From the NCBI GenBank assembly GCA_948688495.1, contig CAPQSW010000002.1, positions 53,798 through 117,797 of the forward strand: a stretch of DNA of 64,000 nt, written 5' to 3'. Origin of the DNA: an uncultured Lachnospiraceae bacterium. Its GTDB lineage: Bacteria; Bacillota; Clostridia; Lachnospirales; Lachnospiraceae. This document shows, piece after piece, positions 44,839 through 54,199 of the stretch (position 1 is the stretch's first letter; each line of letters starts with the position of its first letter). The notes under the pieces were generated by a model. The model ran no database searches, was not told the origin of the DNA, and worked only from the letters and a program-made list of their open reading frames with translations. Both the position numbers and the translations under genes were made by a program.

Positions 44839-45858
44839 ATGGGAAAATTACTCGTATATGGAATGGGAAATGTGGCGGGAAAATTTATAAGGAAAATAGC
44901 GCATTCCTCGTTTTGGCAGGTCGTTGCCATTACAGATTCGAAAATAAACGTCAAGGGCACGGATAAACATAAACTAATCGGAGGGATTTCTATACCCGTG
45001 ATTGCACCGGAAGAAATCGGGAGAACGGAATGTGATTATATTATTATAGGAACTGCAGTTTACGAGGAAGAAATAAGACAGCATTTGAAGGAACTGCTTC
45101 CTGATTGCAATAAGGTTCTTTCTATCGGAGAGTTTTACTATAAAGTATTTTTAATGGAAAATAAGGAAAATCTGCAGAATAATAGTCTGTATGACTTTTG
45201 TATGAACAAGGAGCATACGCCTATTGATAAATGGCTTCATTATTACCGTATTTATGACAGATATTTTAGCGCATACCGCGGTACGGATGTGGTTTTCCTG
45301 GAAATCGGCGTGTGTAAAGGCGGCTCGCTGCAGATGTGGAAACAGTATTTTGGTGACAAAGCAACGATTATTGGCGTAGACATAGATGAAACTTGTAAAG
45401 TATATGAGGGTGGAAATGCAAAAGTAGAAATAGGGTCGCAGGAGGATCCAAAGTTTTGGGAATATATAAAGAACAAATACCCTAAAATTGATATACTACT
45501 GGATGACGGCGGGCATACGATGAATCAGCAGATTGTTACGTTTGAGTGTATGTTTCCATTTATTTCAGATGGTGGAGTTTATATGTGTGAGGACACACAT
45601 ACATCATATATGGAAGGCTTTGGCGCAGGATATGGAGGCAAAAATTTTATAGAATATAGCAAGAAATTTATAGATGATATGCATGCGTATTTTTCACAGG
45701 TAATGGTACCGGGATACAATACGGAGTCTATGTATTCGGTACATTATTATGATAGTATTGTGGTAGTAGAAAAGGAAGTGAGGTCGGGATTTCCAATTAT
45801 CCTGAAACCGGATGGTTCCATTATGGATGCAGATATGAATACCTATAAATTATCATAG
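44839..45858 (+). CDS. SAM methyltransferase with N-terminal Rossmann-like module
   Basis: 339-aa protein. Residues 1-105 are a Rossmann-like module (KLLVYGMGNVAGKFIRKI, VVAITDSKINVKG, YIIIGTAVYEEE). The rest is a class I methyltransferase of the type found in macrolide sugar O-methylation and cephalosporin hydroxylase-like proteins: FLEIGVCKGGSLQMWKQYFG, IIGVDIDE, ILLDDGGHTMNQQ and YMCEDTHTSY. AAGGAGG precedes the ATG. The upstream 54 bases are strongly AT-rich and include TATAAT, so an internal promoter is possible, though no matching -35 box is clear. It probably O-methylates a sugar. Confidence 0.8.
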   Translation: MGKLLVYGMGNVAGKFIRKIAHSSFWQVVAITDSKINVKGTDKHKLIGGISIPVIAPEEIGRTECDYIIIGTAVYEEEIRQHLKELLPDCNKVLSIGEFYYKVFLMENKENLQNNSLYDFCMNKEHTPIDKWLHYYRIYDRYFSAYRGTDVVFLEIGVCKGGSLQMWKQYFGDKATIIGVDIDETCKVYEGGNAKVEIGSQEDPKFWEYIKNKYPKIDILLDDGGHTMNQQIVTFECMFPFISDGGVYMCEDTHTSYMEGFGAGYGGKNFIEYSKKFIDDMHAYFSQVMVPGYNTESMYSVHYYDSIVVVEKEVRSGFPIILKPDGSIMDADMNTYKLS

Positions 45859-45964
45859 ATAAGTGTAATTATGTTATAAGTTGTCTAACCATCACCAAAG
45901 GGGTTGTCTTCGTTTAAGTAATAAGATGGCAGAGTGTGGGAGCATGGGAGGTGCGTGCTTCATA

Positions 45965-45993
45965 TTGAAATTTACATGTGAAAATGATAATAT
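45965..45993 (+). promoter_or_regulatory. Promoter upstream of the GT2/GT9-like fusion gene
   Basis: TTGAAA (45965-45970), a 17-bp spacer and TAATAT (45988-45993) lie in the 213-bp gap before the gene starting at 46072. The rest of the gap is AT-rich, with no terminator or ORF that I trust. This would start a separate transcript for 46-58.8 kb. Confidence 0.6.
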
Positions 45994-46071
45994 ATACTCA
46001 AATGAAAGAATGTTATATATGTGAATCAATACACATGCCTGTGTAATACAGCAGAGAAAAGGAGAAGCAAT

Positions 46072-48351
46072 ATGTTGGAAAAAGAACCGCTGGTATCAGT
46101 TTGTATGCCATGTTATAATCATGAGGAATATGTGGGACAGGCAATCCAAAGTGTACTGGGACAGACATATACCAATTTTGAATTAATTATTGTGGATGAC
46201 GCTTCGACGGACCGTTCGGTGGAAGTGATAAAGAGTTTTAATGATCCTAGAATACGTGTGAAGGTAATGGAGGAGAATACAGGATTTGGAGCTGCAGAGT
46301 ATATGTTTGAACAGATGCAGGGAGAGTTTGTCTGCTGGCTGGATTCAGATGATATGTGGGAGGAAACGTTACTGGAAACATATATAGGATTTCTTCAGGA
46401 GCATAAGGAATACGGGGTATGTCTCTGTAAACCGCTGATGATTGACGGAAGCGGGGCGGTGCTGCAGGAAGAACCTTTTTATTCTGCTTTTTCGGATGAG
46501 AACATGGGAAAAGAGCAGTGGTTCCGTAAGATTTACAGGCAGGGCAACTGCTTTTGTTCTTCGACAATGTGTATTCGGAGGGAACTATATGATCAAGTGG
46601 GAAAATTTCGTTTTCAGTATAAACAGATACACGATTATGATTATTGGCTTCGCCTTTTGCAAGTGGCGGAGATTTATGTGTATCCAGAAAGTGTAGCCAG
46701 ATACCGGGCGCATTGGGAGGGAGACAAACCGAATGTCAGTATGCCTACACAGGAAATGTTAACTCGGTATGAAACAGAGAGGGCTTATATTTTACTTGAG
46801 GTTACCGAAAATCTGGATAAGGATTTTTTCGTAAAGACGTTCTCTGATTTATTGAAATTTCAGCCGGAGGAAGACGGGTTTTGTCTGGAATGTGAAAAAT
46901 TCTGGATGTTAAAAAATTCGTACATGTGTCCCCCGCTGTCAGCTATATTCTATTATTATCGCCATTATCAGGATGAAGATTTTCAGCATTATTGTAAAAA
47001 TGTATATGGAATAACAAATAATTTGATTTATGGAATGGCGGGGAGAATAAAAGAAGATCCTGTGAAAAGGCATCTCCCTGAGCGGGAGGATGCATTGGCA
47101 AATCTTAGTTTTAATCCCGGGAAGAAGCCTGTCATTGTCTGGGGGGCCGGAAAAAGGACGCAGGTGGGCTTTAAAGATGGGTTGTTTAATTTTCCCATAG
47201 CATATATTGTTGACGCCGGAAAGAGCAGGAAAAAGCTTGGTGGGATAGAGATAATTCCGCCGGAAGATATGACGGATTGGAAGAATTATTATGTGATTGT
47301 AACGCCCAAGGTTTATCAGGATGAAATTTTCCAGGAATTATCAGATAAAGGGCTGCAATACGGCAGTGACTGCATTGGCTATGAAGAATTCTGTGAAATG
47401 CAGGCAGAGATTTATAAAACAAAGATGCTGCGCGATATAAATACAGAGGGGGCAGAAGTAGTTCTGGTTCCTGAATGGCCAATCGGTGATATGTGTTCCA
47501 TTATGGGGTTTGTGAAAGCATACAAAGAAAAGGTTAAGAAATCTTTGGCGTTTTATATCATAGGGAAACGCGGAAAGGAAGCGTTGGAGCTGTGTCCGCA
47601 TATAGAGCACGTAGAAATGATTCCGTCGGGGTGTGAAGATGTACTGGAGGATTTTTTTAAGGAAGAAAAAAGCAGAATCTTTGACATGAGGCTTCTGTTT
47701 GAGGGTGAGGACAATTTAGATGCCGTGAAAGCAGTAAGGAGATTTTTTAAGCTTCCGAAAGAGACAGAGTTTGACAGGTTTGCGCTTAAGATTTTGCCGG
47801 ATACAGAAAAGATTACCCGATTGTTTGAGTCTTTCGGTCTGAGAAGAGGGAAAACAGTATTTATTGTGCCATACGCAAATTGGTTTGGCCCAATAGGCAA
47901 GGAATTGAAAAGCGCCGGGTTCTGGACAAAGTTGTGCGATGCGCTGTCAAGAGAGGGATACGATGTGATTTTTAATTCGGAAGAAGAAGTAGCGGCGGGT
48001 GTACCATATACATTTATGGGTCTTTCTGATCTTCCGGGATTTGTCGAATTATGCGGGAATGTCGTAGGAATGAGGACGGGGTTGTTGAATTTTATTGCAA
48101 TATTTACAAATGTAACGATACAGTGTCTCTGGCCGGAGGATGACAGTGTATATTTTAACACGGACAGGTGGAAGGCATTTTATAAGTGGGGGCATCTGTC
48201 GGAATCAGCCAGAAGTAAAGAAATGATGGAGGCTGGGATTGCGCTGACAAGGGAGACGGAGCGGACAGAAAAGATCTTTGAATTTATCTGCCAAAGCGAT
48301 GAGGAGGATATTGAAAGGATAGTCAGGAATCTGGACAGGTCCTGTGTATAA
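46072..48351 (+). CDS. Three-part protein: GT2, Rossmann-like module, GT9-like domain
   Basis: 759-aa protein. The GT2 domain (1-230) has VSVCMPCYNHEEYVGQAIQS, IVDDASTDRS and CWLDSDDMW. A Rossmann-like module covers about 352-441 (KPVIVWGAGKRTQ, AYIVDAGKSRKKLGG, YVIVTPKVYQ). The last 300 residues resemble heptosyltransferase-type GT9 proteins: VPEWPIGDMCSIM, FIVPYANWFGPIG and VVGMRTGLLNFIAIF. AAAGGAGAA fixes the start at 46072 rather than the GTG at 46021. The combination suggests two sugar transfers by one chain. I know no characterised protein with this exact layout. Confidence 0.78.
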   Translation: MLEKEPLVSVCMPCYNHEEYVGQAIQSVLGQTYTNFELIIVDDASTDRSVEVIKSFNDPRIRVKVMEENTGFGAAEYMFEQMQGEFVCWLDSDDMWEETLLETYIGFLQEHKEYGVCLCKPLMIDGSGAVLQEEPFYSAFSDENMGKEQWFRKIYRQGNCFCSSTMCIRRELYDQVGKFRFQYKQIHDYDYWLRLLQVAEIYVYPESVARYRAHWEGDKPNVSMPTQEMLTRYETERAYILLEVTENLDKDFFVKTFSDLLKFQPEEDGFCLECEKFWMLKNSYMCPPLSAIFYYYRHYQDEDFQHYCKNVYGITNNLIYGMAGRIKEDPVKRHLPEREDALANLSFNPGKKPVIVWGAGKRTQVGFKDGLFNFPIAYIVDAGKSRKKLGGIEIIPPEDMTDWKNYYVIVTPKVYQDEIFQELSDKGLQYGSDCIGYEEFCEMQAEIYKTKMLRDINTEGAEVVLVPEWPIGDMCSIMGFVKAYKEKVKKSLAFYIIGKRGKEALELCPHIEHVEMIPSGCEDVLEDFFKEEKSRIFDMRLLFEGEDNLDAVKAVRRFFKLPKETEFDRFALKILPDTEKITRLFESFGLRRGKTVFIVPYANWFGPIGKELKSAGFWTKLCDALSREGYDVIFNSEEEVAAGVPYTFMGLSDLPGFVELCGNVVGMRTGLLNFIAIFTNVTIQCLWPEDDSVYFNTDRWKAFYKWGHLSESARSKEMMEAGIALTRETERTEKIFEFICQSDEEDIERIVRNLDRSCV

Positions 48352-48397
48352 GTGAACAGTCTTTTTGAAAGAAGTTGTCTGGAGTGGAGGGAAATCT

Positions 48398-49573
48398 ATG
48401 TATATTGATAGAATGGATACAGGAGAAGGTCCGGATGAGGAACAATATCTAAGAAGCTGTTTCCATGCTATAATAGATGACAGGGTATGGGTGATTGGCT
48501 CGTATGGACAGTTAAATGCTGTATTTTCCATGAATAAAGAAATGCGGGATTTAAGGCTTGCATATGATGCAACGGTACAGGAATGCCTTACACAAGAACA
48601 AAGGAATCAGGAACTATATGGATGTATCGGGAAAAAGAATCATCATATTTATCTGTTTCCGATTATGGGACTTGGAATTATTGACATAGACGTCATATCC
48701 GGGAGACAGAAACGTTATAATCTGAAAGAGTGGTGTAAGATAGACGGGCCATTTTATGAGCCAATGGACGTCAAGGAATATAAGGGCTGTTTTTATCTGA
48801 TTCCTGGATATGTTCAGTATCCGCTGCTGAAGTTTGACGGCGCTGTGGTGGAAGAATGTTCAGGGTGGAAGGAACAGGTACAGGAGATTACAGGGAGGAA
48901 AAGCGGCGTACTTGCATTTCAGTGCGTGCTGCTTGCTAATAAGTTATATACGCTGCTGCATGGAAGTAACAAAATACTATGTACAGATATGGAAACCCTT
49001 GAGATAAACACATATGATTTGCCGCCGCAGGGATATAGCTTTGAAAGGTTACATTATCACAATGGAAAGTTTTGGCTTATCCCTGGAGGAAGAGGAGAGA
49101 TTCTTTCTTTTTCCATTGAACATGGCATAGAGGAACGGTTTACGATTCCAGATACGTTTATTTGCTCTGAATGCCATACGTTTACAAACAGTTTTTTTTA
49201 TGACAATACGATGTGGATAATTCCCTGGATGGCAAAGGAGATTCTTGTTTTGGATTTGCTTTCGGGATGTATTGAGGTGTTAAAATTTCCTGAAATTATG
49301 AGGGATCAGCCGTTTGCAACAGATATACCGAATGTGGAGGCAGGATTTGAAGATGGACGTTATTTGAAGCTGTTGGCGTGTGGGGGAAGATACCATTGTA
49401 TTATTGATATGAAGGACAGGAAGTTTGTAGAGGTCATTGACAGCCATGTTCCAGAGGAATGTCTCCGTAATAATCTAGATGAGATTTCAGGAAGGCTGAA
49501 TATCTGGTCCCGTAAATATGGGACTTTGGACGATTTTATTGCGAAGGTAGTACAGGATACAGCAACGGGGTAA
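48398..49573 (+). CDS. Hypothetical beta-propeller-like protein
   Basis: Function not recognised. A 391-aa protein with repeated short beta-strand units such as FYLIPGYVQYPLLKFDG, LYTLLHGSNKILC, FWLIPGGRGEILSF and MWIIPWMAKEILVLD. They recur at roughly 45-55 residue spacing and suggest a WD40/Kelch-type propeller of six or so blades. It has no signal peptide. TGGAGGG fixes the start at ATG 48398. It lies between a glycosyltransferase and a carbamoyltransferase, and may serve as a scaffold or as a sugar-binding partner. That is only a positional guess. Confidence 0.6.
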   Translation: MYIDRMDTGEGPDEEQYLRSCFHAIIDDRVWVIGSYGQLNAVFSMNKEMRDLRLAYDATVQECLTQEQRNQELYGCIGKKNHHIYLFPIMGLGIIDIDVISGRQKRYNLKEWCKIDGPFYEPMDVKEYKGCFYLIPGYVQYPLLKFDGAVVEECSGWKEQVQEITGRKSGVLAFQCVLLANKLYTLLHGSNKILCTDMETLEINTYDLPPQGYSFERLHYHNGKFWLIPGGRGEILSFSIEHGIEERFTIPDTFICSECHTFTNSFFYDNTMWIIPWMAKEILVLDLLSGCIEVLKFPEIMRDQPFATDIPNVEAGFEDGRYLKLLACGGRYHCIIDMKDRKFVEVIDSHVPEECLRNNLDEISGRLNIWSRKYGTLDDFIAKVVQDTATG

Positions 49574-49618
49574 AGAGAAATGAAAGAAACATAGTTTGCA
49601 CAGAATGGAGGAAAATTT

Positions 49619-51838
49619 ATGTATATTTTAGGAATCTCAGGCTTATACCATGATTCAGCTGCTGCGTTGATTCAGGATGGCGCAATTATAGCGGCGGCAC
49701 AGGAAGAACGGTTTACCAGAAAGAAACATGATATGAGGGTTCCAGTGAATGCCATTCGTTTCTGTATGGATAAGGCTGGAATTACAGCGAAAGAATTAGA
49801 ATGTGTTGTGTATTATGATAATCCCCAATTAACACTGGACCGCTACCTTCAGAATGTGCTGGCATTGGGAAAAGATGCGCGGTGTCTAGTGGAAAGGGGA
49901 TTTCATCCGCTCTATGGGAAAAGAATGTGGATACATAAGGAGTTGGAACGTGCCATAGGAGGATTGGGCAAGCGTGGGAGGCTGTTTGTGACGGAGCACC
50001 ATATTTCCCATGCCGCATCTGCATTTTATCCCTCACCCTTTGAAAAGGCTGTAATACTGACAATTGACGGCGTGGGAGAATGGGCGACTACGACGGCAGG
50101 CGTGGGGGAGGGCAATCGGCTTGATTTGAAGATGCAGATTTCCTATCCGCATTCCATCGGTCTTTTCTATAGTGCATTCACTTATTTCTGTGGTTTTAAG
50201 GTAAATTCCGGTGATTACAAGTTTATGGGTCTTGCACCTTATGGGGAACCGGTGTATTACGACGTTATCAAAGAGAAGATGATAGACATAAAGGAGGACG
50301 GTTCCTTCCGGTTAAATTTAGAATACTTTGACTTCCAAAATGGCAGAACCATGATAAATGAGGAGCGTTTTGCCGAGATTTTTGGTTCAGGGCGCAGACA
50401 GCCGGAGAGCCGGATTACGAAAAGGGAGATGGATATTGCATCTTCCGTACAGCGCATTGTGGAAGAAATTATTATAATGATGGCACAGTATGCAAAAAAC
50501 ACGTTTGGACAGGGCATTGACCAGTTAGTTTTGGCTGGGGGCGTGGCATTGAACTGCGTGGCGAATGGAAAGCTGTTAAACAGCGGGATATTCAAACAAA
50601 TTTGGATACAGCCGGCAGCAGGAGATGCAGGAGGCGCTCTTGGAGCGGCGTTCTATACATATTATAACCTATATGGGAAAGAACGAAGAATCAATTTCCA
50701 GGACAGCATGAATGGCAGTTATCTTGGACCGGAATATCATTCGGAAGAAATAAAACAGTTCCTGGATGAGAACCAGTACCGTTATCATGTTATGGGAGAA
50801 TCTATCCATAAAAAAGTTGCAGAGGAATTGGCGGATGAAAAGGTAATAGGGCTTTACCACGGGCGCATGGAATTTGGGCCGCGTGCGCTTGGAAACCGGA
50901 GCATTATAGCGGACCCCAGGGTGCCGGGGATGCAGTCGAAGTTAAATCTCAAAATAAAGTACCGGGAATCCTTCCGGCCATTTGCACCATCTGTATTGGA
51001 AGAAAGGCAACATGAGGAATTTGAGTTGGATCAGGAAAGTCCTTATATGCTGCTGGTGGATGAAGTGAAAAAAGAGAAACAGCTTCCATTCAGCCTGATA
51101 TACCCCGGGGGGGGTATAGACATGATTCCCATAGTCAATATGGCACGTTCCCATATCCCGGCAGTTACCCATGTGGACTACAGCGCCAGGATTCAGAGTG
51201 TCAGCAGGGAGAGGAATCCTTATTACTATGATGTGATAAAAGAGTTTGAAAAAATAACAGGTTGTCCGGTGATCGTCAACACCTCGTTTAATGTCCGTGG
51301 CGAACCCATTGTATGTACCCCGCAGGAGGCATATGCATGTTTTATGCGTACCGAAATGGATATTTTGGTTTTGGAGGATATGATACTATATAAAGAGGAA
51401 CAGCCGGAGTTTATAGAAGAAGAAAATTGGAGGGAAAAATATTCAGAAAACAGACAATCGCAGCACGGCCGTTTGCAGCAGAATCCAAGTCTTACCAGTG
51501 ATGGAGAGAGGATTCTGGCATGGGCAGAAAGTAACTATACCGAAGAAAGCAGACAGCATATTTTTACGCAGATAAAAAAAGATAATTCTTCTTATTGGGA
51601 AGAACGCGAAGTCAGTCCGGGTATTTGGGAATATGGATTTGAGACGCCGTTGGAGGTAAAAGAGCAGTTAGGGAATCTTTGGAAAGAGAATGATGTTCTA
51701 CAGGAGATGATTGTAATCTCTACGGTATCGCTGATGAAAGAAATTCCCAAAACGCAGGAGGAAGTCTTACTTCCTGTGAAAGATGGCATAATAGAGGAAT
51801 CTGAAATAGAAATTCCAGATTATGTATATATATTTTAG
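49619..51838 (+). CDS. Carbamoyltransferase (NodU/CmcH family)
   Basis: O-carbamoyltransferase, 739 aa. The N-terminal domain has ILGISGLYHDSAAALIQDG, EERFTRKKHD and the metal-binding HHISHAASAFYPSPF. ILTIDGVGEWATT, LAGGVALNCVANGKL and FGPRALGNRSI mark the rest of the catalytic core, ending near residue 600. The extra C-terminal 130 residues are not part of the usual family and are unassigned. It uses carbamoyl phosphate and ATP to carbamoylate a hydroxyl, here probably on a sugar. GGAGG precedes the ATG. A G8 run occurs in the coding sequence at 51107-51114. Confidence 0.93.
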   Translation: MYILGISGLYHDSAAALIQDGAIIAAAQEERFTRKKHDMRVPVNAIRFCMDKAGITAKELECVVYYDNPQLTLDRYLQNVLALGKDARCLVERGFHPLYGKRMWIHKELERAIGGLGKRGRLFVTEHHISHAASAFYPSPFEKAVILTIDGVGEWATTTAGVGEGNRLDLKMQISYPHSIGLFYSAFTYFCGFKVNSGDYKFMGLAPYGEPVYYDVIKEKMIDIKEDGSFRLNLEYFDFQNGRTMINEERFAEIFGSGRRQPESRITKREMDIASSVQRIVEEIIIMMAQYAKNTFGQGIDQLVLAGGVALNCVANGKLLNSGIFKQIWIQPAAGDAGGALGAAFYTYYNLYGKERRINFQDSMNGSYLGPEYHSEEIKQFLDENQYRYHVMGESIHKKVAEELADEKVIGLYHGRMEFGPRALGNRSIIADPRVPGMQSKLNLKIKYRESFRPFAPSVLEERQHEEFELDQESPYMLLVDEVKKEKQLPFSLIYPGGGIDMIPIVNMARSHIPAVTHVDYSARIQSVSRERNPYYYDVIKEFEKITGCPVIVNTSFNVRGEPIVCTPQEAYACFMRTEMDILVLEDMILYKEEQPEFIEEENWREKYSENRQSQHGRLQQNPSLTSDGERILAWAESNYTEESRQHIFTQIKKDNSSYWEEREVSPGIWEYGFETPLEVKEQLGNLWKENDVLQEMIVISTVSLMKEIPKTQEEVLLPVKDGIIEESEIEIPDYVYIF
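51107..51114 (+). repeat. G8 homopolymer within the carbamoyltransferase gene
   Basis: Eight consecutive G residues preceded by CCCC inside the carbamoyltransferase gene, flanked by TACCCC and GGGGTA, which form a short inverted repeat. The frame is intact in this sequence. A one-base slip would truncate the protein by about a third. It is short for a phase-variable tract. Confidence 0.4.
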
Positions 51839-51868
51839 ACTACTTTGTAAGAGAGGAGAAATGAAAAT

Positions 51869-54163
51869 ATGCTGGAATTTGTTCTAAAAGAAGTATGGAC
51901 AGTGGAGAAAGAAGAATTAAATCATATACGCTTGTTTGATTTTTTTCTGCCAGATCATAGGGATGCATTGCTGGTAGTTAATGAAGAAGGAAAATATTGT
52001 GAATTAATTACATATCAGGGATTACTTGAAAGAAAAAATATGTCTTCCTACGTTGTCTATGGAAATGATATGTTTGCAAAGGCGTATGAGTTTTACGACG
52101 TCTTGGAGAATCGGGAGTGTTTATTGCCGGTATTAAATACGGAATCTGAGCTCGTTAGTTTTTTTTGCTGGAATGCCCAGATTGGGAGGCCTGCATTCCG
52201 TATCCAGGACTGTGATAATGTAAAACATATCTTCATTTCAGGGTGTGATGAAGTTAATATCGGTATTTTAAAGAAATTAAGGGATATGCCGGATTTTAAA
52301 GAAAAGCAAATATTTCTAGCCGGCGAAGGATGGGAATTGATAGTCCCGCTTTTGGGGCTTCCTGGAAACTGTCATATTACAGATCGGTTCTTGGAGGAGG
52401 CGGACGCCGTATGGATAAAGTCTGGGGGAGACATCGACTTGCAGACGGCAGAATCTTATGTTTCCACCTATGTCCTCAGAGACGAGTTTAAATCCAAAAG
52501 GATATTTGTATATGGCGCAAATTTAAATGGACAGATGATTCTTGCCAATTTGGAATTTATGGGAATACATGTACATGGTATTGTTGACGATGCGTGTATG
52601 GAAGAAACAAATTTTATGATTTGGCCGATAGTAAAGAGTGAAGATATTAGGAATCAGCCTGACGTGCTGGTTGTTTGCGAGGGATGGCTTCACCCGGAGG
52701 TAAGCCGTAAACTGCAAGGGTCATGTGAGGTATATTCCTATGGGGCTGTCTTTCAGTGGAATGAATTATTAAATCAAAAAAAGTATGTACTGCTATATGA
52801 ATCAGCCCACGCGCTGGGAAAAGTAAGAAAGCGGGTGGAATCATGTGGAGGTGAAGTTTGGGATGAAGTTTCTGTATATGAACTGACAGAAGAAAGAATA
52901 GAAAAGATTAAAAATATGGATGTGAATCTGGTGTTTTCACTTGTGTCAGAGGGCTGGTATAAAACGGACAGATACTGTTATGTATTGGCGAAGAAGCTGG
53001 GGAAGAAAATTTATCGTCCCATGCCCTTTCTGCATCGTGATTTGGGGGTGTTGCAGGCAACCATTCCATTTGTGCGGATTCGTGACGCCCAAAGGCGGGG
53101 CAGGAAGTTTGTCCTTTATGGCATGAACGAAACTTATAGTGCAGTCTGGCAGAAAATATTCCGCTATCTGGGAATTGATTTTGATTATTTTGTAGATAAA
53201 GAAATGCGGGAAGGAGATAACGTCAGGAGTGTATACGATTTATTGTATGAAGATACTGGAAGGATACTGCTGGTTTTAGCATTTGATGTCCATAAATGGC
53301 GTTCGGTCGGTGAGGACTTGGAATCTATGGGGTTTTCAGGCAGGAATGTTTTAGGAATGCATTTATTTTCAGAATTGATTTTGGATGCGGGAGTGGACAT
53401 TCAGCTTGGACATGTTATGCTATGTGAGGATGAAAAGCTTGAGCAGTATCCCGGCTACCATATGTATGGTACAGAAGGCAAGGGCAAATATACAATTGTC
53501 ACTTTGGGAGGAAGTACCACGACGGATGTCGTATACAGGGTAAAGTCATGGCCTCGCTATCTGTATGATAAACTAAAAGATGACAGGGATATTGTAATCT
53601 ACAATGCCGCTATGGATGGTTTTAATTCCTGCCAGGAATTAATGAAATTACTGCGGGATGTATGTGCATTGAGACCGGATCTTGTTATTAGTTTTTCAGG
53701 TGTTAACGATATGCTGATAGGTGAAAATGATAATCCGTTTCTGCCGGAATATTTAAATCTTGTATGGGAAAGACTTCCTGTTAAGAGCTGGGGTGGGAAT
53801 AAAAAACATCTGCCAAAGAAAGAGGAGTTAAGAGCTTTCGATTTCTGGTACAGGATGGAAGGCATCATGCATGTTGTATCCAACATGTTCGGCGCTAAGT
53901 TCGTATGTTTTGCCCAGCCGATTATGTATTCGCAGGAGAAATTGACCCAGGAGAGAAGATGGGCGTTTGAGAGATCTGAACATAAAAAGAATGCAGTAGA
54001 ATTTAGAAGGAAATCAAGACAAATCAGAGAAGAATGGTTTATTGACCTTACGGATATTTTGGATGGGCACCCGGAGGTATTTATGGATTGTGTTCATGTA
54101 GATGAAGAAGGAAATAAAATTATTGCAGATCATATATACCATCATATAAAACCCTATTTATGA
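51869..54163 (+). CDS. SGNH/GDSL hydrolase with two Rossmann-like modules
   Basis: 764-aa protein. The N-terminal stretch HRDALLVVNEEGKYCELITYQGLLE resembles a CBS half-motif. Rossmann-like modules lie at about 210-290 (RIFVYGANLNGQMIL, VHGIVDDACM) and 408-500 (KFVLYGMNETYSAVW, FDYFVDKEMRE). From about 540 an SGNH hydrolase domain has TLGGSTTTDVV (nucleophile serine), VISFSGVND (Asn/Asp block) and DCVHVDEEGN (catalytic Asp-His). It is probably an O-acyl esterase or acyltransferase acting on a glycan. There is no signal peptide, so it should be intracellular. The fusion layout is unusual. Confidence 0.75.
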   Translation: MLEFVLKEVWTVEKEELNHIRLFDFFLPDHRDALLVVNEEGKYCELITYQGLLERKNMSSYVVYGNDMFAKAYEFYDVLENRECLLPVLNTESELVSFFCWNAQIGRPAFRIQDCDNVKHIFISGCDEVNIGILKKLRDMPDFKEKQIFLAGEGWELIVPLLGLPGNCHITDRFLEEADAVWIKSGGDIDLQTAESYVSTYVLRDEFKSKRIFVYGANLNGQMILANLEFMGIHVHGIVDDACMEETNFMIWPIVKSEDIRNQPDVLVVCEGWLHPEVSRKLQGSCEVYSYGAVFQWNELLNQKKYVLLYESAHALGKVRKRVESCGGEVWDEVSVYELTEERIEKIKNMDVNLVFSLVSEGWYKTDRYCYVLAKKLGKKIYRPMPFLHRDLGVLQATIPFVRIRDAQRRGRKFVLYGMNETYSAVWQKIFRYLGIDFDYFVDKEMREGDNVRSVYDLLYEDTGRILLVLAFDVHKWRSVGEDLESMGFSGRNVLGMHLFSELILDAGVDIQLGHVMLCEDEKLEQYPGYHMYGTEGKGKYTIVTLGGSTTTDVVYRVKSWPRYLYDKLKDDRDIVIYNAAMDGFNSCQELMKLLRDVCALRPDLVISFSGVNDMLIGENDNPFLPEYLNLVWERLPVKSWGGNKKHLPKKEELRAFDFWYRMEGIMHVVSNMFGAKFVCFAQPIMYSQEKLTQERRWAFERSEHKKNAVEFRRKSRQIREEWFIDLTDILDGHPEVFMDCVHVDEEGNKIIADHIYHHIKPYL

Positions 54164-54199
54164 TGCGTATGATTCTGACAGTAAAGGGGGAATTTATAT

